A stretch of DNA of 64,000 nucleotides from Papilionanthe hookeriana x Papilionanthe teres (GCA_022702705.1 CM040421.1:72596121-72660120), one strand, 5' to 3'. Positions 10,408 through 23,796 are shown, numbered from the stretch's first letter. Notes: generated by a model from the letters alone, not told the origin. Program-made: numbers and translations.

Positions 10408-11042
10408 AGTAAATGGATTAAGATTGAAGCCTTATTTGGGAGATATTAAAAAGATTTATAAAGAGGCTTATGAATTGAGTCGACCTGATTAAAGATTTAC
10501 TTAAGTCGGGCTGACGACGTTAAACCAAGCGCTTTTGTGGGAGGCAACCCATAATTATCTTGTGTTATGAGTGTTTTTTTTGTTTTAATGAAAGGTTATG
10601 CCTCGATCTTGATTAATTTTATATTACTTTAGAAAAGTTTGATGCTTATAAGTCTTTGTTGACTTAGGCTAAAAATTATTTTAAAGTATGTAAGATTTAA
10701 AAATAGGATCACTCTATTTTGAATATGAGTAAAAAGGAGAACAAGTTAACCTTCATTATGATTGTTTACAATGTGAGTTATTGAGTCTAAATTACTCATA
10801 CCAGTATAATATACCTATCTTGGAGAACGAAATTTTGAAATTTGATGATTAGGAGAAATGGAGTTGAACATAGTTCCGGCGCCTAGGCGCCAGAATTCGG
10901 TGCCTAAGCGCCAGATTCGGCGCCTAAGCGCCATGGTTACTGGGTCGTGCAAAAACCGAAAATTTTCAGTTTTTCACACGATTTTCCCTTTTAAATCAAC
11001 CTATCTTCTTCCCTAACCATCAAGCAATCAAAATTACATCCC
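10408..11042 (+). other. Spacer after integrase of E1, with conserved box and palindrome cluster
   Basis: No gene. At 10513-10552 lies a box with ACGTTAAACCAAGCGCTT followed by TGGGAGGCAACCCA, which recurs at the same place in E2 and E5. At 10876-10934 three copies of the GGCGCC palindrome stand in a row, about 110 bp ahead of the next ORF. Confidence 0.7.
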
Positions 11043-11339
11043 TTGCACTTCATTCTCGAGAGATTTGAGAAATTTTTGAAGAAATGGAAGGAAGAAATCA
11101 TGGAGAACAAATTAGGGACAAGGTCTCCTCAACCCTACTTCAATGGTTTCATCGCTGTAAGTTTAGAGAAATTTTCTAGTCGTTTGGATAAGTTTGAAGC
11201 AGAGTTTAAAAGCATTGGAGATCACCTTCATGAGATGTTTCATCAAATTGAACATCTAGAATGGCAAATGAAACTTCAATTTGATCATTTTGCAGCTTAT
11301 CAAGATGCTCAAGTTGAAATGTATGCGAAGAACAAGTGA
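11043..11339 (+). CDS. Small ORF of E1, probable coiled coil, unknown function
   Basis: 98 codons between integrase and ORF2. I do not recognise the family. The second half has regularly spaced Leu, Phe, Ile and Met with many charged residues (SLEKFSSRLDKFEAEF and the stretch after it), which suggests a coiled coil. There is no signal peptide or membrane segment. It stands right behind a palindrome cluster, as ORF2 does, so it could be an independent product or a displaced piece of ORF2. It is open over its full length, unlike the neighbouring pol frames. Confidence 0.45.
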   Translation: MHFILERFEKFLKKWKEEIMENKLGTRSPQPYFNGFIAVSLEKFSSRLDKFEAEFKSIGDHLHEMFHQIEHLEWQMKLQFDHFAAYQDAQVEMYAKNK

Positions 11340-12225
11340 ATTGACGAAAAGACAACTACGAATTTCCCAAGAGCATTAGTGTTCTTTCCAAGTGGAATAC
11401 ACAATTTCCCTTGTGAAGATTAGAGTATTCTGGTAATGAGATAGTTATTATATGGTTTGTTGAGTCGTTGTATCGATTTAGAGAATCGATTGTGTTTGTT
11501 TGTGTATTTGCTTTCATGTTCATTATGTGTTGTTTTTGCTTAGAAATTGTTTGGTTTGAGTGTGTATTAGGAACTTGAATCAAATATAATACTTATCTGG
11601 AATGTATTGAGTCAATATTGAAGATTATGAATGGAATATAGTGAGTTTGATTTAAACTTTTTGTTTGATTGGTGAATTAAATATTTAATTTTTTTAAATT
11701 TTTGAAAAATGTTGTGGAAGTTAGAAATTGAAGCCTTACTCTGTTATGATTAATTGGAAGTTGAATTTATGAATTTTAGTGTAAAAAAAAATTTAAAAAT
11801 ATTTTTTTTTGAAAGGCGAGTCTGGCGCCTAGGCGCCAGAATTCGGCGCCTAAGCGCCAGTTCGGCCTGTACTCGAAAATTTACTTAAATAACCCCCAAA
11901 AGCCATTTTTGACGCCTAAGCTTCATCTTCTTCCCCATTTTAGCGAAAATACACCTTTTAGATCCATTTTGAGGTCAACAAATCAAGGATTTGAGCGCGA
12001 AACCACTTGATTTCTTGGTCTCAAGGTCAGATCTACACTTTAAACCATTTATTTTCGATTTTCACCATAGATTTCCCTAGTTTTGCTAAAAACCAAAATT
12101 TTGAAAAAAAGTTTTTGATTTTTAGTGATTTCTTTAGATTTTTAAACTTATTTTAAGTTTTATAAACTTAAAAAGAGTTTAAGTCTTTGATTCCTAAATT
12201 TGTTCTTATTTTTTTGGACGTTTAG
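11340..12225 (+). other. Non-coding spacer ahead of ORF2 of E1
   Basis: AT-rich, with no open frame of note on the plus strand. It carries the palindrome pair at 11822-11860, one copy perfect over 18 bp. The layout (palindromes, then about 100-400 bp, then an ORF) repeats that at 10876-11043. Confidence 0.6.
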
Positions 12226-13383
12226 ATGGCTCCAAAATCTAAACGCGGGAAGGCACGAGATAACTTTGATATCAGCAAATTTTCTATTGCGGTTGCGCAT
12301 TTTCGCTTCCACGAATTTGCGACGTCTATCAAGTTTATTTCAGAACGAAGTTTCTATCATCCTGGAGAAATGATCGAAAACACTATCGTTGCACACAATT
12401 GGCAACGATTTTTTTATTTCACTGCTGTTGCTGTTATCCCGATTGTTCGAGAGTTTTATGCAAAATTTCTGGATGCCAAAGATTATGAAGTCTTTGTCAG
12501 AGTAATCGGAGTAGGATTTAGTCCTGAAAGAATCAATATATTTTGTGGCCTGCCACCAACTATTGAATGCTATTATTCTGGATTATCACCATCTGAGGGA
12601 GATTTGGATATGATTATTGCTTATTTGACTGACGGTACTGGATCTTGGAAGATCAGGAACGGAAAAAGGGTAAACTTCAAATCCTCCAAATTAAATGGTA
12701 TTTCTAAAGCATGGCACTACTTTATTTCTACAAGATTGTTACCTTCCAACCATCTGAGTTAAGTGACTAGAGATCGAGCGATCTTAAACTACTGCATTCA
12801 GGAGTGGAAGCCTATTGATGTCGACAGTATTATTTATGATTCTGTGGATTCTACTGCGAGATCCAGCACTTCAGTTGGATTGGGATTCCTATCTCTGATT
12901 TATTCACTATGTGTTAGTAATGGAGTCACTGCTGATATTTCTGAGGAGAAGTTAAAGTCTAACAAGCCAATTGGGCGGGGAGAGTGTTAGTATCTATGAT
13001 CATCTTCGAGGGAAGAGATCGGCCGCTCCTTCTACTTCGCACATACTCGGGTAGACCTTCTACTTCTCGACTACTTCTGGCCGAGCCACCATCGAGTTTC
13101 GGGAATCGATGCATGATCGGTTTATAGAGCAACAACGGGAGTTATTTCGAACTCGATTGCCGGGATTGATACTATCGATAGGAAACTTGATCATTTATCC
13201 GATTATACTCGGAGGAAGAGTAGTTATGATGTCGAGTATGATGAAGCCCTAGTCGATTTCCGAAGGGTGAACATGATGTTAGTTTCCCTACTTTTCCTAG
13301 TTTCACACCATTTGTTGATCCTAAGGACGTAGAATTTTCCTTTGGTGATGATGGTGATGATGAGGCTACAGCTAGTGACTAGT
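12226..13383 (+). pseudogene. ORF2 of E1 (Athila 3' ORF, plant-transposon-protein type)
   Basis: Starts MAPKSKRGKARD. Visible blocks: WQRFFYFTAVAVIPIVREFYAKF, FVRVIGVGFSPERINIFCGLP and AWHYFISTRLLPSNH, all typical of the domain annotated in plants as putative plant transposon protein and found as ORF2 of Athila, where it takes the place of an env gene. A TAA at 12760-12762 is followed in frame by VTRDRAILNYCIQEWKP, then the frame decays after 12990. No membrane helix is clear in the readable part. Its role is not known. Confidence 0.82.
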
Positions 13384-14347
<964 letters not shown>

Positions 14348-14784
14348 AAAAAAAAAGAAAAGAAGAAGAAAAGAAAAAAAAAAGAAGAGAGGAGAAGCTT
14401 GAGGAAATGCCTAATCAAAAATTGGCTTCACTTAAATTATCTTATAGGAAGAAAACTAGTTACATATTTTACTTAATTTTTATACATGAATATTTATTTA
14501 GAAACGATTTTTCAAGAAGATCTTTTTCTTGTGAATAATATATGAGATCTTAATATAATAGACTTCTATTATTTTCAAAATGAATGAAAAGTTTGAAATT
14601 TTATGATTTGGTAGTTAAATATTCTTTAAATTCCTAAAATTAAACCTAATTAGTGAAATTGGGTTAATAATTTACTAAAAACTTTATAAAATAAAAACTT
14701 ATCAGGAATCTTAAATATTTATCTTTTATTCCAAAGGTTATATATTTTATATAGTAAAAAGAGTTACTTGAGGGCAAGTAACAT

Positions 14785-14801
14785 TTAAGTTTGGGGGATT
14801 T
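14785..14801 (+). promoter_or_regulatory. Polypurine tract of E1 (3' PPT)
   Basis: TTAAGTTTGGGGGATTT directly before the 3' LTR. It would prime plus-strand synthesis. Confidence 0.75.
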
Positions 14802-16533
14802 TGATCTATAAAAAAATACCTATTTCTTTATGTCTTAATTCTTATTAATTTCTAAGGATATTATGCTTTAATGAAAGGTATTTTTGTGTTTTTGGATGTA
14901 GGTGATGTAAAAAGGTCTAAAAAGGAAAAAGGAGCAAAAAGGAGCAAAAATGAGCAAAATAAAAAAAGTATAAAAAAATATGGCCTGGCGCCTAGGCGCC
15001 AGAAGTTGGCGCCTAAGCGCCAGACTCGATACAGAAACTGCAAAGTTTTTGACAACGTTTGAACGGTTATTTTGACGGAGTGAGCGGTTATTAGACATTC
15101 TAGAAGACTGACAGTTGTTCCTTGATAATAGGACATGTGATACATTGCATTTGGACGCTCCAAAATGGTTTTAATCTCGAAGAGGTGCGAGCCAAAGTGA
15201 AGAGGTGCGAAGAACTGGACGCGGCGTCCGCCGCCTAGGCGCTAGATTCCGGCGCCTAGGCGCCAGACAGACCTTTTAGAAGATTCATTGAATGTGGACA
15301 TGTTTTGAAGAGGTGCCTCAATGCAACCCTTGAAGCCTATAAATAGGGGTCCATTTCTTTAGAAAACTTGCCCCTCCCATTGTAACCCTTTCTCTTATCC
15401 ACTTTAGGATCTCTCATCCCTAGAGAGAGAAATAGAGAGAGAAATTTAGGGCCACTTTTGTTTAGTTTAGTGAGTTTATTTTCAAGTTGTTGAACATCTG
15501 TAGAAGGAATATTTGAGATAAGTATTTTTTATTTGATTCAAAGTTTATTTATTATGTTTTGCTGTTTATATTCAATGTGTTCTGAGTAGTTAGTTTACTT
15601 TCTTCCTTCAATTATCAAGAGATAGATAAGATAATATAAAGATTCGATGGAGAATTGAAAATCAAAATATTTTCAAAACACTGTGATGACATTAATACCT
15701 GATCTTACTTTACTTTTTAAATTGGCCTTTTAAATTGTTAAAACCTGTTGAAGAGTTTTGAGACCTTGAAGGAGAAGAACTCTTAACTTGTAAATGTCAC
15801 ATGAATCCTTGGGTAGTCGAAGGCCATGTGCGGGCTATTCAAGGTGAAGTGCAAATAAATAGGAAGATAAGATTTAATGGGCATAGAATTGATAAGTTTT
15901 TAGAGTGACATAATAAATCCTTATAATTTGATTTATAGATTAGGAAATGGTCACTAGTAGGGCCGACCATAGCCACCCTTGGACATCTAGTAGTGTGAGT
16001 CCAGGTTAACCCATTCTACTAACAATACATCCGGACCTGATCTGTAAATTAGATAATGTTCTTTGCACCTGGATCAAAAGGTAAAGAATAGAAATGCTTC
16101 TATTTGGCACAATACCATAAATCAAATTCTCCAATGAATATTCAATTATCTTAAAAATCTTGGATTAATTGAAGGAAAGAAAGTTGTTTATTTTATATAG
16201 TTTTCATAAATCATTTTCTTATTATTGTTTTCTTTATTGCATCTAGTAAATTAATTTATAGTTAAATTAGAGGATAAAAAGATATTTTTGAAATATAATA
16301 TTTAGAAAATTTATTACTATAATTTTTACCCGTGGGATCGATACTGGGGTTATAAAAGAAAACCCTATATTACTTGAAACGATACGTATACTTGCGTAGT
16401 ACCCCTAGTGTGTAAAATATTTTCTAAATTTTACAACATTTTGATTTTATACACTAGTCGCTAATTATAAATTGGGTCAAGTTTTGGCCATCTTTTGGAA
16501 GCGAATATTACTGTGTTATTGCGGGTAGGGTAA
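14802..16533 (+). repeat. 3' LTR of E1
   Basis: 1732 bp, starts TGATCTATAA and ends GGGTAA where the 5' copy has GGGTCA, so the terminal CA is mutated. TATA box at 15338-15345; palindromes at 14985-15002, 15006-15023 and 15249-15266. It is followed by the second GACCC (16534-16538). Confidence 0.93.
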
Positions 16534-17830
16534 GACCCGACTGATGAGCGCAGCAAAATCCTGAGTGTACTTCTTTAACAATTTCACGAGCTTCAGACCC
16601 GCTCAGGCATCTTAGCCACATATGATCAAAAGACCTTCTGTATAATGTATTGTTTATCAACGTGTAAGAAAGAGTTCTTTTCTTGATTTGATGGGCTATC
16701 GACTTATCGTCTGGTAAGTTTCCCGTTTGCAAATAGTCTGTTAGTGGATGCCGCCAATCTTCTGTACTTTCTGTTACTGCCGCAATTGTTTCTTCTACTT
16801 TTTCTGGTGATTTGTGTATTTTGTCCATGTCGAGCTGTGATAGGACCTGTCGTCCTTGAACTGACACTTCAACTGACTTATCTTGCAAGCAGACAAATTC
16901 CTTTGCAAGGCGGGCTAGCGCATATGCGAGAGCATTTTCTCTTATGGGAATCTTGTAGATCGTTACATTTGGAATTTGCTCCAACATTTTCATGGCATAC
17001 TGAAAGTATTGTTCGAGTCTTGGCTTTAGGATTCTGTATTGTCCCGTAACTTGCTGAATGATCAACTGTGAATCCCCGTAGATATTGATATCTGTTATTC
17101 CCATATGAATAGTTAATTCCAATCCGGATATGAGGGCTTTGTATTCTACTTCATTATTTGTACACGATTCTGTTAAGTGGTAGGAATACCTTAACATCCC
17201 CCACTCCGGCGTTATAAAGATTAGTCCGATTCCTGCCTTACCGGGCACTATCGTTTGTGATTCTTTATCTTTCTGTGCTGAAGATGCTCCGTCGAAGTAC
17301 AGTTCCCAACGCTGATCATCGGGGTCTTCTAGGCTCATTATCTGCTCGTCTGGCAAGTCGTCGTTGAAAGGCGATTTTGCTGGTAAAGGGTGTCTTTGCA
17401 AGGAAGTCTGCCAGGACTTGTCCCTTTACGGTACAAAGAGGAACGAAAGTTATATCGAATTGCAATAGTATCATTGACCACCTGGAAAGTCTGCCAGAAA
17501 GTGTCGGTCGGGTTATCAAATATTGCAATGGATTGAACTTCAAAATAAGGTTGACCTTATGAGAAAGCATGTAATACCTGAGCTTTTGAGCGGTGAAGAT
17601 CGGGGCCAAACAATGATTCTCAATAGGAGGATACTTTTCTTCCATCGGAATTAGACGATGGCTTAAGTAGTAGAAAGCATTCTCTTTTCCCTCGTCATTG
17701 ACACAGGCTACAGCGAGACTCCGAGAGAGTCGTCTAAAGGCTGCGGTATAAAGTATCGACGGTCTACCGAGGCCGGGGCTGCTAAGATAGGAGGTGTCAT
17801 TAAATATTGTTTGATGTCATCGAAGGCATG
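16534..17830 (-). pseudogene. RNase H, archaeal-type RNase H and start of integrase of X
   Basis: Minus strand. A decayed first RNase H (17830-17316: NPLQYLITRPTLSGRLSRW, then GQVLADFLA). The second RNase H of the Tat lineage follows at about 17316-16880: ELYFDGASS, CTNNEVEYKALISGLEL, INIYGDSQLIIQQVTGQY. Three of its four acidic residues are visible (D37, E86 and D110 of the open frame from 17401); the last, expected in the pattern NALADALA, is Tyr 160 (TAT at 16922-16924). The frame ends with the first part of the integrase HHCC finger (EVHSGFCCAHQSG), cut by E1. A frame change lies near 17320. Confidence 0.85.
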
Positions 17831-18967
17831 TTAACATTTGGAGTCCAAAGTAAACTTGGCATCCTTCTTAACCAAAGCAGAAAAAGGCTGACACCTTCCT
17901 AACAAATTCGAGATAAAGCGTCGAAGATATGCCAATTTTCCTTGAAAGGATCGTAATTGTTTCAAGGTTTTGGGGGGTGGCATTTCTAAGATAGATTTAA
18001 TCTTCTCAGGATCGATTTCAATTCCACGATGTCGAACAATAAATCCTAAGAATTTCCCAGAGGTGACGCCGAAGGCGCATTTCAGGGGATTCTTCTTAAG
18101 GTTAAATTGTCTTAATCGCTCGAAAATAATTCTCAAATCATACAAGTGATTTTCTTTTAGTTTGCTTTTGATGACCACATCATCTACGTAGCACTCGACT
18201 TGGTTGTGAATGAGATCATAAAAAATTATCGTCATTGCTCTTTGATAAGTTGCTTCTGCATTCTTTAATCCAAATGGCATCACTGTGTAGCAGTATACCC
18301 CGATCGGCGTTCTGAAGGCTGTGAGCTTTTCATCTTCTGGTGCCATCTTTATCTGGTTGTATCCTGATGATCCATCTATGAATGAGAAGATTTCATGTGT
18401 TGAGGCGATGTCGATCATTAATTCTAGAATCGGTAGCGGAAACTCGTCCTTCAGACATGCTTTGTTTAAATCTCTGAAATCCACGTAGATTCTGATCTGA
18501 CCATTCTTCTTTTTAACTGGTACCACATTGGCTAACCAAGTTGTTTATTGTTCTTCACGGACAAATTTAGCGTCTATTAGCTTCTTAACTTTTGCTATTA
18601 CTTGTTGTTCAATCTCTAGACACTTTTTTCTCGGAGCTTGTCTAATTGGAACGGCAGTGGGATCCACTCCTAACTTGTGAACTGCGACCTCTGGAGCTAA
18701 TCCTGACATTTCATCATAACTCCAAGCAATACAATCCTTGAATTCCATCAATAGCTTGATTATCTCTTCGGAGACTTCTTTATTGAGTAAGGAGCTAACA
18801 AAGGTTGGCCTAGGCTCTTCGCTAGTGCCTAAGTTAACTTCCATTAACTCGTCTATTGTAGATTTAATTTCTTCTTCGAATTCTGGCAGAACATCTCCGA
18901 TTGGTAGATATTCGAGATCATCTGAGGCTTCCAAGCAGTCTTCATTAGGCTTGCAAGTGACAACCAA
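17831..18967 (-). pseudogene. Reverse transcriptase of X (Tat)
   Basis: Two open stretches in the same frame (18967-18545 and 18526-17831), separated by TAA at 18545-18547. Blocks: AWSYDEMSGLAPEVAVHKL, the end of the first stretch at FVREEQ, then VPVKKKNGQIRIYVDFRDLN, FSFIDGSSGYNQIKMAPED, MPFGLKNAEATYQRAM, the catalytic YVDDVVIKSK, and GIEIDPEKIKSI. Apart from the stop the domain is complete and its YVDD centre is intact. Confidence 0.92.
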
Positions 18968-19522
18968 GCAAAATTCCGTATCGTCGACTGATCCTACTGT
19001 GCCGAATCCGAGACCATGTTTTGAATTGGGAAGTCGACTGACATTGCTCCATAACTTTTCAAAATGTTGTGATTGACCTTTTGTCCATCACCGAGGTAAG
19101 ACACCACGTTGAATTAAATTTTGAACACAGGGAGAGTACCACTCAAAAGGCAGTTCCATTAATTTGGAAGAAGTAACATCTTCAAATTGTACATCATTTT
19201 CAGTATTGGAAAGAGAAGCACCACGGTAAAACTTGATCGGCTTAGCACCACCACCATGCACTTCCTTGACCACCATACCCTCGATCTTATTAGAATGGAT
19301 TGAGGTCAGGGTCATGGTATGTACATAATGGTTAATCTTCTCGTACATTGATTTGTATTCTTCATTCTTTTCATCTTTGAGAGAGATCTTGAACTGGGGA
19401 TTCTTTTGATTTACTGTTGATGCTTCTTTCTTGATTTCTTCTTCTTCGGAACTAGTCTCTCAATCCACATCGATGAATGGTTTCTTCTGTCCAACTGTTC
19501 TAATGTCTCTTCCATGACCTCA
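18968..19522 (-). pseudogene. Protease-RT linker of X
   Basis: An 86-codon open piece at 19348-19088 with no catalytic motif, flanked by broken frame. It contains KPIKFYRGASLS and ELPFEWYSPCVQNLI. Tat/Ogre elements have a long linker, sometimes with an intron, between protease and RT. I see no clear splice signals and leave its function open. Confidence 0.5.
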
Positions 19523-20454
19523 TCACCGACCTCGACCTCGGGTGCGAGTTCTGGAGAAACCTTCACCATCTCGTCGTAAGGGAGTGGTCAGTAACTGTTG
19601 GACTAGAATTTCTAGCTCTTTATCGTCTTGCACTTCTTTTGTATCATTTAGTATGAAATTTCTGGAAAAGATTGTTTTCTTCGGGGGCGCGTAGTAGGCT
19701 GCATCTTCGTGAATTCCAATTTCTTGCACGGAGAATGGTTGCAAGTCACCTTTGATACACTGTTCTCCTCCATCGTAATTGTTTATGCACTGGTGCAGAG
19801 ACGACGGTACCATCCGGTTTTCATGGATCCATGGCCGACCCATTAGAGCGTTGAACAATGTTCAGAATCAATTATGTGGAATTTTGAATTTGTCTTTGCT
19901 AAATCACCGGTCTTCATTAACAGTGTTATCGATCCAAGAGCTCTTTCTCCTTTCTGATAGAACTCTCTTAATAACATCTTGTCTGCTTCGAGGTTGCGAG
20001 CATCAATTTCCAAATATGCTAACGTTCGAAGGCTCATTATGTTGATTGATGCTCCCGGATCAACTAACACCCTGGAGAGCGTAAACTTTCCAATAGTGAC
20101 TGAGATGTACAACGGTCGATTGTGATCAGCCGTTCCGAGTAGCAAATCATTGTCCGTGAAGGTAACACCTCGCTGTTCTTTTAACGAGCAAACCTCATCT
20201 AAGGAATTATCGGCCATTTGAGCTAAACAAATCTCTGAATCAAGTAGAGCCTTGATCAGAGTTTCTCTCATCTCCTTTGACAGGATCAGAGCATCGTATA
20301 TGCTTAGTTTGTCTGGTAGCTTCCTAAGATGGGCTAGCACGTTGTAGTCTACTTTATTACCATGTTCCTCGATTTCTTCCCGAATGGGCAGTTCCTCTGT
20401 TGGGGTTGTCTCTTCCTGAGCAACCACCTGCTTTCCTTTATCCTTTGGACCCAT
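19523..20454 (-). pseudogene. Aspartic protease of X
   Basis: The active site reads VLVDPGASINIM in the stretch 20454-19843; Asp-Pro-Gly replaces the usual Asp-Ser/Thr-Gly. After a frame change near 19850 comes NALMGRPWIHENRMVPSSLHQ, the conserved C-terminal block of Tat proteases. Upstream there is a charged linker. The frame change disables the polyprotein. Confidence 0.85.
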
Positions 20455-20918
20455 TCTTGGAGGTACAACTTTTCCGCTTCTTAGGTTGACTTCAGTTATT
20501 TCTTCTGAAGCTGGTGCTGAATCTGCCGGTGTATCCTCTTAAATTGGAACGATTGGCTTATTTGTAGTTGCTTCGGAATCTGATAACTCTAATTCTATCA
20601 TGATTGGAGCTCCTTGAAATTCGTAAATAGACTCATTGCTTGTTGAGCTTTCGTAGCCATCCTTGTGAACGTCTTCTCCTTCGTCGTAGTCATTGAGGTT
20701 TAGTATGATTTGAGAATCGTTATTTATATCGGAATCGAGATCCGGATTAGCTTGGTTTTCGTTAGTTACGTAATCGTTAGAAACAGTCAAAACGTAGCCA
20801 ACGCCAAAACTCTTATCATTATAAGATCCCGCCGGGGCGAGCTAATAATCATACAGAGTCAGAGGTTCGAGGGATTTCTCCCCCAAATTGGAAACAACCA
20901 TCCTAGGATAAGCAGCCC
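20455..20918 (-). other. Gag-protease linker of X
   Basis: An 83-codon acidic open stretch (20790-20539) rich in Asp, Glu, Asn and Ser, between gag and protease. No known domain; probably a disordered spacer of the polyprotein. Confidence 0.45.
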
Positions 20919-22747
20919 CTAGTCTACTCTTTGGAGCCTCGGTTTCTTCTCTTCTACGATTTTCTCTTCCTTTTGGGGTGGTTTTTCAATCGCAAGCGAT
21001 AGTGAAGGCTCGGCAGGTTTCGAACCTTGAGTTGCAGCGCGCACCGAAGCAGTCTGGATATGGTCTAAGATTTTCTTTGAAGATTTTGTCCAGACGGTAC
21101 TCCATCCATCATGGTTTGTGCACGGGTTTATTGGAACAATGGGATCTGTTGAAATAACATTGACGGAACCTCCTTTTAGGGGTTCCTTCATGTATTCCTT
21201 CGGTATCGTTATGTTCCCTTTCCGGAGATTGTCGTCAAGCCAACTCTTGAAAGTGATGCAATCCTCTATCATATGCCCGAGCATCCGGTGGTAAGGGCAA
21301 TAGTTCGGATGATCTTTCTTATTGACTTCTTCCGGCCTCTTGAGCTCTGGTAGCTAAAAATTTGGTGTCTTCATTAAACTGCGGAACATTTTTGCTACTG
21401 CTTCAGTTTTGAATGGATATTCCCTATTTAGAAGTTCTTTCAGGGTACGCGATGGACGAGGCGGTTGCTCATAATGCTGAGGCGACTGATAGCTCGGTCG
21501 AGGCTGTTGGTAGTTCTGCTGAGGTTGTTGGTAAGTACGTTGCGGTGGTTGATAACTAGGCTGTGGCCGCTCTGGCTGTATCTGCACTGGCTGCTTGCCC
21601 TTATCGACTGCCGCGACGATTTCAGATTTCTTTTCGAATGTTTTCACTAGTTTCTGTTTATCAGTTTTGTCCACGAAACTTAGCTGCTTTGCTTCCTCTT
21701 GCAAGCTCCCGTCCTTGCTAAGCAGCTTCTCAAAAGTCTTGATTGTAAATCCTTTAAGGAGAAGTGCTATCGGGCCGTGGATGCTTTTCAGTAAAATAAC
21801 GATCGCATGTTGTTCCTGAAGTTGTGGTTCACACTTCATGCTTAAATTTCTCCATCGAAGTATGTAATCCACCAAAGTTTCGTTCTGTTTCTGGTGCTCC
21901 ACCACTAGATCACCGATGGTGATGTGGTGCCGATCCCCGTCAAACTGCTTAACGAAAAGGTTTTCTAACTCGCAAAGGTCTTAACCGAACCATTTGGCAG
22001 TTCGCATACCGGTCGAAGGCGATCCACGACGAGTCGGCGACGAGCCGACGAAAGAGTAAAGGATCACTCCTATCGGCATTACAGCAACTAGCACGAAAAT
22101 GTGCGACATGCTGCCGGGGGTTTCCCGTTCCATCAAAAGGCTTAAATAGAGGTGGTACGAAGCCTTTCGGGTATTGGACTGCATCGAACTCTTCGGGGTA
22201 AGGTCTACCCGTCTGAATAGATGCTCCACTCTTAGATTGTGCTAGGGCTTCTCGCACCTGCTGTTCTACCATGTTTTTAATGTCCTTTTCGAAAATCATG
22301 CTCTGTGCAAAATCTTTCTTTGGTGGCTCGTCTCCGTTGACGGATGTGATCTCTTTTCCTCCATCTGCAATATGGATGATTTCTGGGGGTGTTTCTTTCT
22401 GAGGTTGCACCTGACTTTGGAGAGTGGCTAAGGCAGCAGCCATCTCTTCCAACCTCCTTGCCATATGAGAAATTGTGTCATCTCTTTCTCGAAGCTGTGC
22501 TCTCATCACTTCCGGTTCATCTCTTTCCGCAGCTGCCGGAGCACCCTGCGAGGCTGACGATGCTCGTGTTTCAACCATGTTGATCTCGGTACACTCCTCA
22601 TCCATGAACTCTGATGAATCAACTTCATTTTCCAACTTTTCTCCTCTTTCTTTTGCCAACCGTCGGATTTCCTTCCTTAGCTTTTCTATAGCATCCTCGA
22701 GGGGTCTCTTCCAGACGGTCTCGGGGTTGTCGTGTGACGACTGTTGA
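20919..22747 (-). pseudogene. Gag of X (Tat)
   Basis: Minus strand. A helical region with heptad-like spacing (REREDDTISHMARRLEEM-type segment near 22500), then the start of the capsid with YPKGFVPPLFKPFDGTGNP near 22150, and a frame change near 21970. Next comes LVDYILRWRNLSMKCEP near 21860, and a Gln/Pro/Tyr-rich stretch with repeated QQP and PSYQ units at 21600-21450. The end has a zinc-binding pattern, CPYHRMLGHMIEDC, at about 21310-21260. This is the normal order for a Tat gag. Stops near 21354 and the frame change make it non-functional. Confidence 0.85.
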
Positions 22748-23796
22748 ACTTCTTTTTCGGGAGTTTCTTTTATTGCAGTAGCACTTCCTTCTGTCTTTGA
22801 CGAGACTTTTCTTCTCAGGATGTTGTGTTGGTCTCGGCTCGGTAATAATAGGTCGCCACACCATCCTTCTTGCAGTAGAAGGCCTAGGACCGGAAGGTCT
22901 GTCGGCTATATTCTGGTAGGTGGTGTCCTCCCTAATATGATGGCCCGATACAACAACAGGTGAACTAGCTCTCATTTTCTTCCTTGGTTTCTCTACGACA
23001 GTTACAGGCTCTACTCGTGGTCCGAGGCGGGATCTAGCTGGCACTCATCCCATTCTTCTTAGGATTTTTGATACGGGGCATCTTTCTTTCTTTGTCAATC
23101 TTTTTATCACGGCCTGTAGCCGAGCAAATGACGTAGTCTTAACCCTTTTTCTTTTGCAGTTACTATAGTATGCAGGTCGGGGCAGTATAGCGGCAATCCT
23201 TCGGACATCTTCTTCATTCGATGCAGTAGAGAGGGGGTGAAACCTACTTCCTTCCAACAGAGGTGTATACTAAGGCAGTTCTTCTCTTTCCTCGGGAATT
23301 TCTTCTAGAAAAGCAACTTCAGCAGCTTTGGCTTTCTCCATCCTGGCTATCTTTCTGCTTCTATTTCTCCTTTGAGTCCGAGTTAGGGGTGTAACTCTTG
23401 AACTGGACCCAATCTCAAAAATAGATGGTATTGTAGCAAAATCTGTACCCTCTACGGTGATAGGCTCACCACAGACTTGGATTTCCTTCCCCTTTAGTTT
23501 GGCAGAAGCCGGGGTTAGTACAGAGATGACTAGACCGGTGGGGGTAGAGACAACAGTCCTCCTATGAATATCAAGGGAGGGAATTCTTGAGCCAACTTCA
23601 AGTTGAACTCAATTACGGGCTCTTCAGTTTCTGGCACTTTGTCCATTAGTGCGAAGAGAGTGACGTCAGCGAACTTGATATCTGTATTATCGAATCCTTA
23701 TCCAAAACGGATGATCCCATTGTCAGGCAGCTCATCCTTATAGACGGCGAAGTCCATTCCATTAGTGAAGGAGAAAATTAACTTTGGCCCAGTCAT
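22748..23796 (-). pseudogene. Pre-gag ORF of X (ORF1-like), decayed
   Basis: Starts at ATG 23796-23794 with KLIFSFTNGMDFAVY, then an in-frame TAA near 23698 and further frame changes. Readable pieces are 23257-23045 and 23044-22625, basic and rich in Arg, Lys and Ser, with TRTQRRNRSRKIARM near 23380. Ogre-type elements have an ORF of unknown function at this place. It resembles the N-terminal part of the post-integrase ORF at 1259-1981. It runs into the gag region without a clear boundary. Confidence 0.6.

Noticed and set aside
21465..21819. Plus-strand frames across gag of X
   Set aside because: Shadows of the Gln/Pro-rich Gag sequence on the minus strand.
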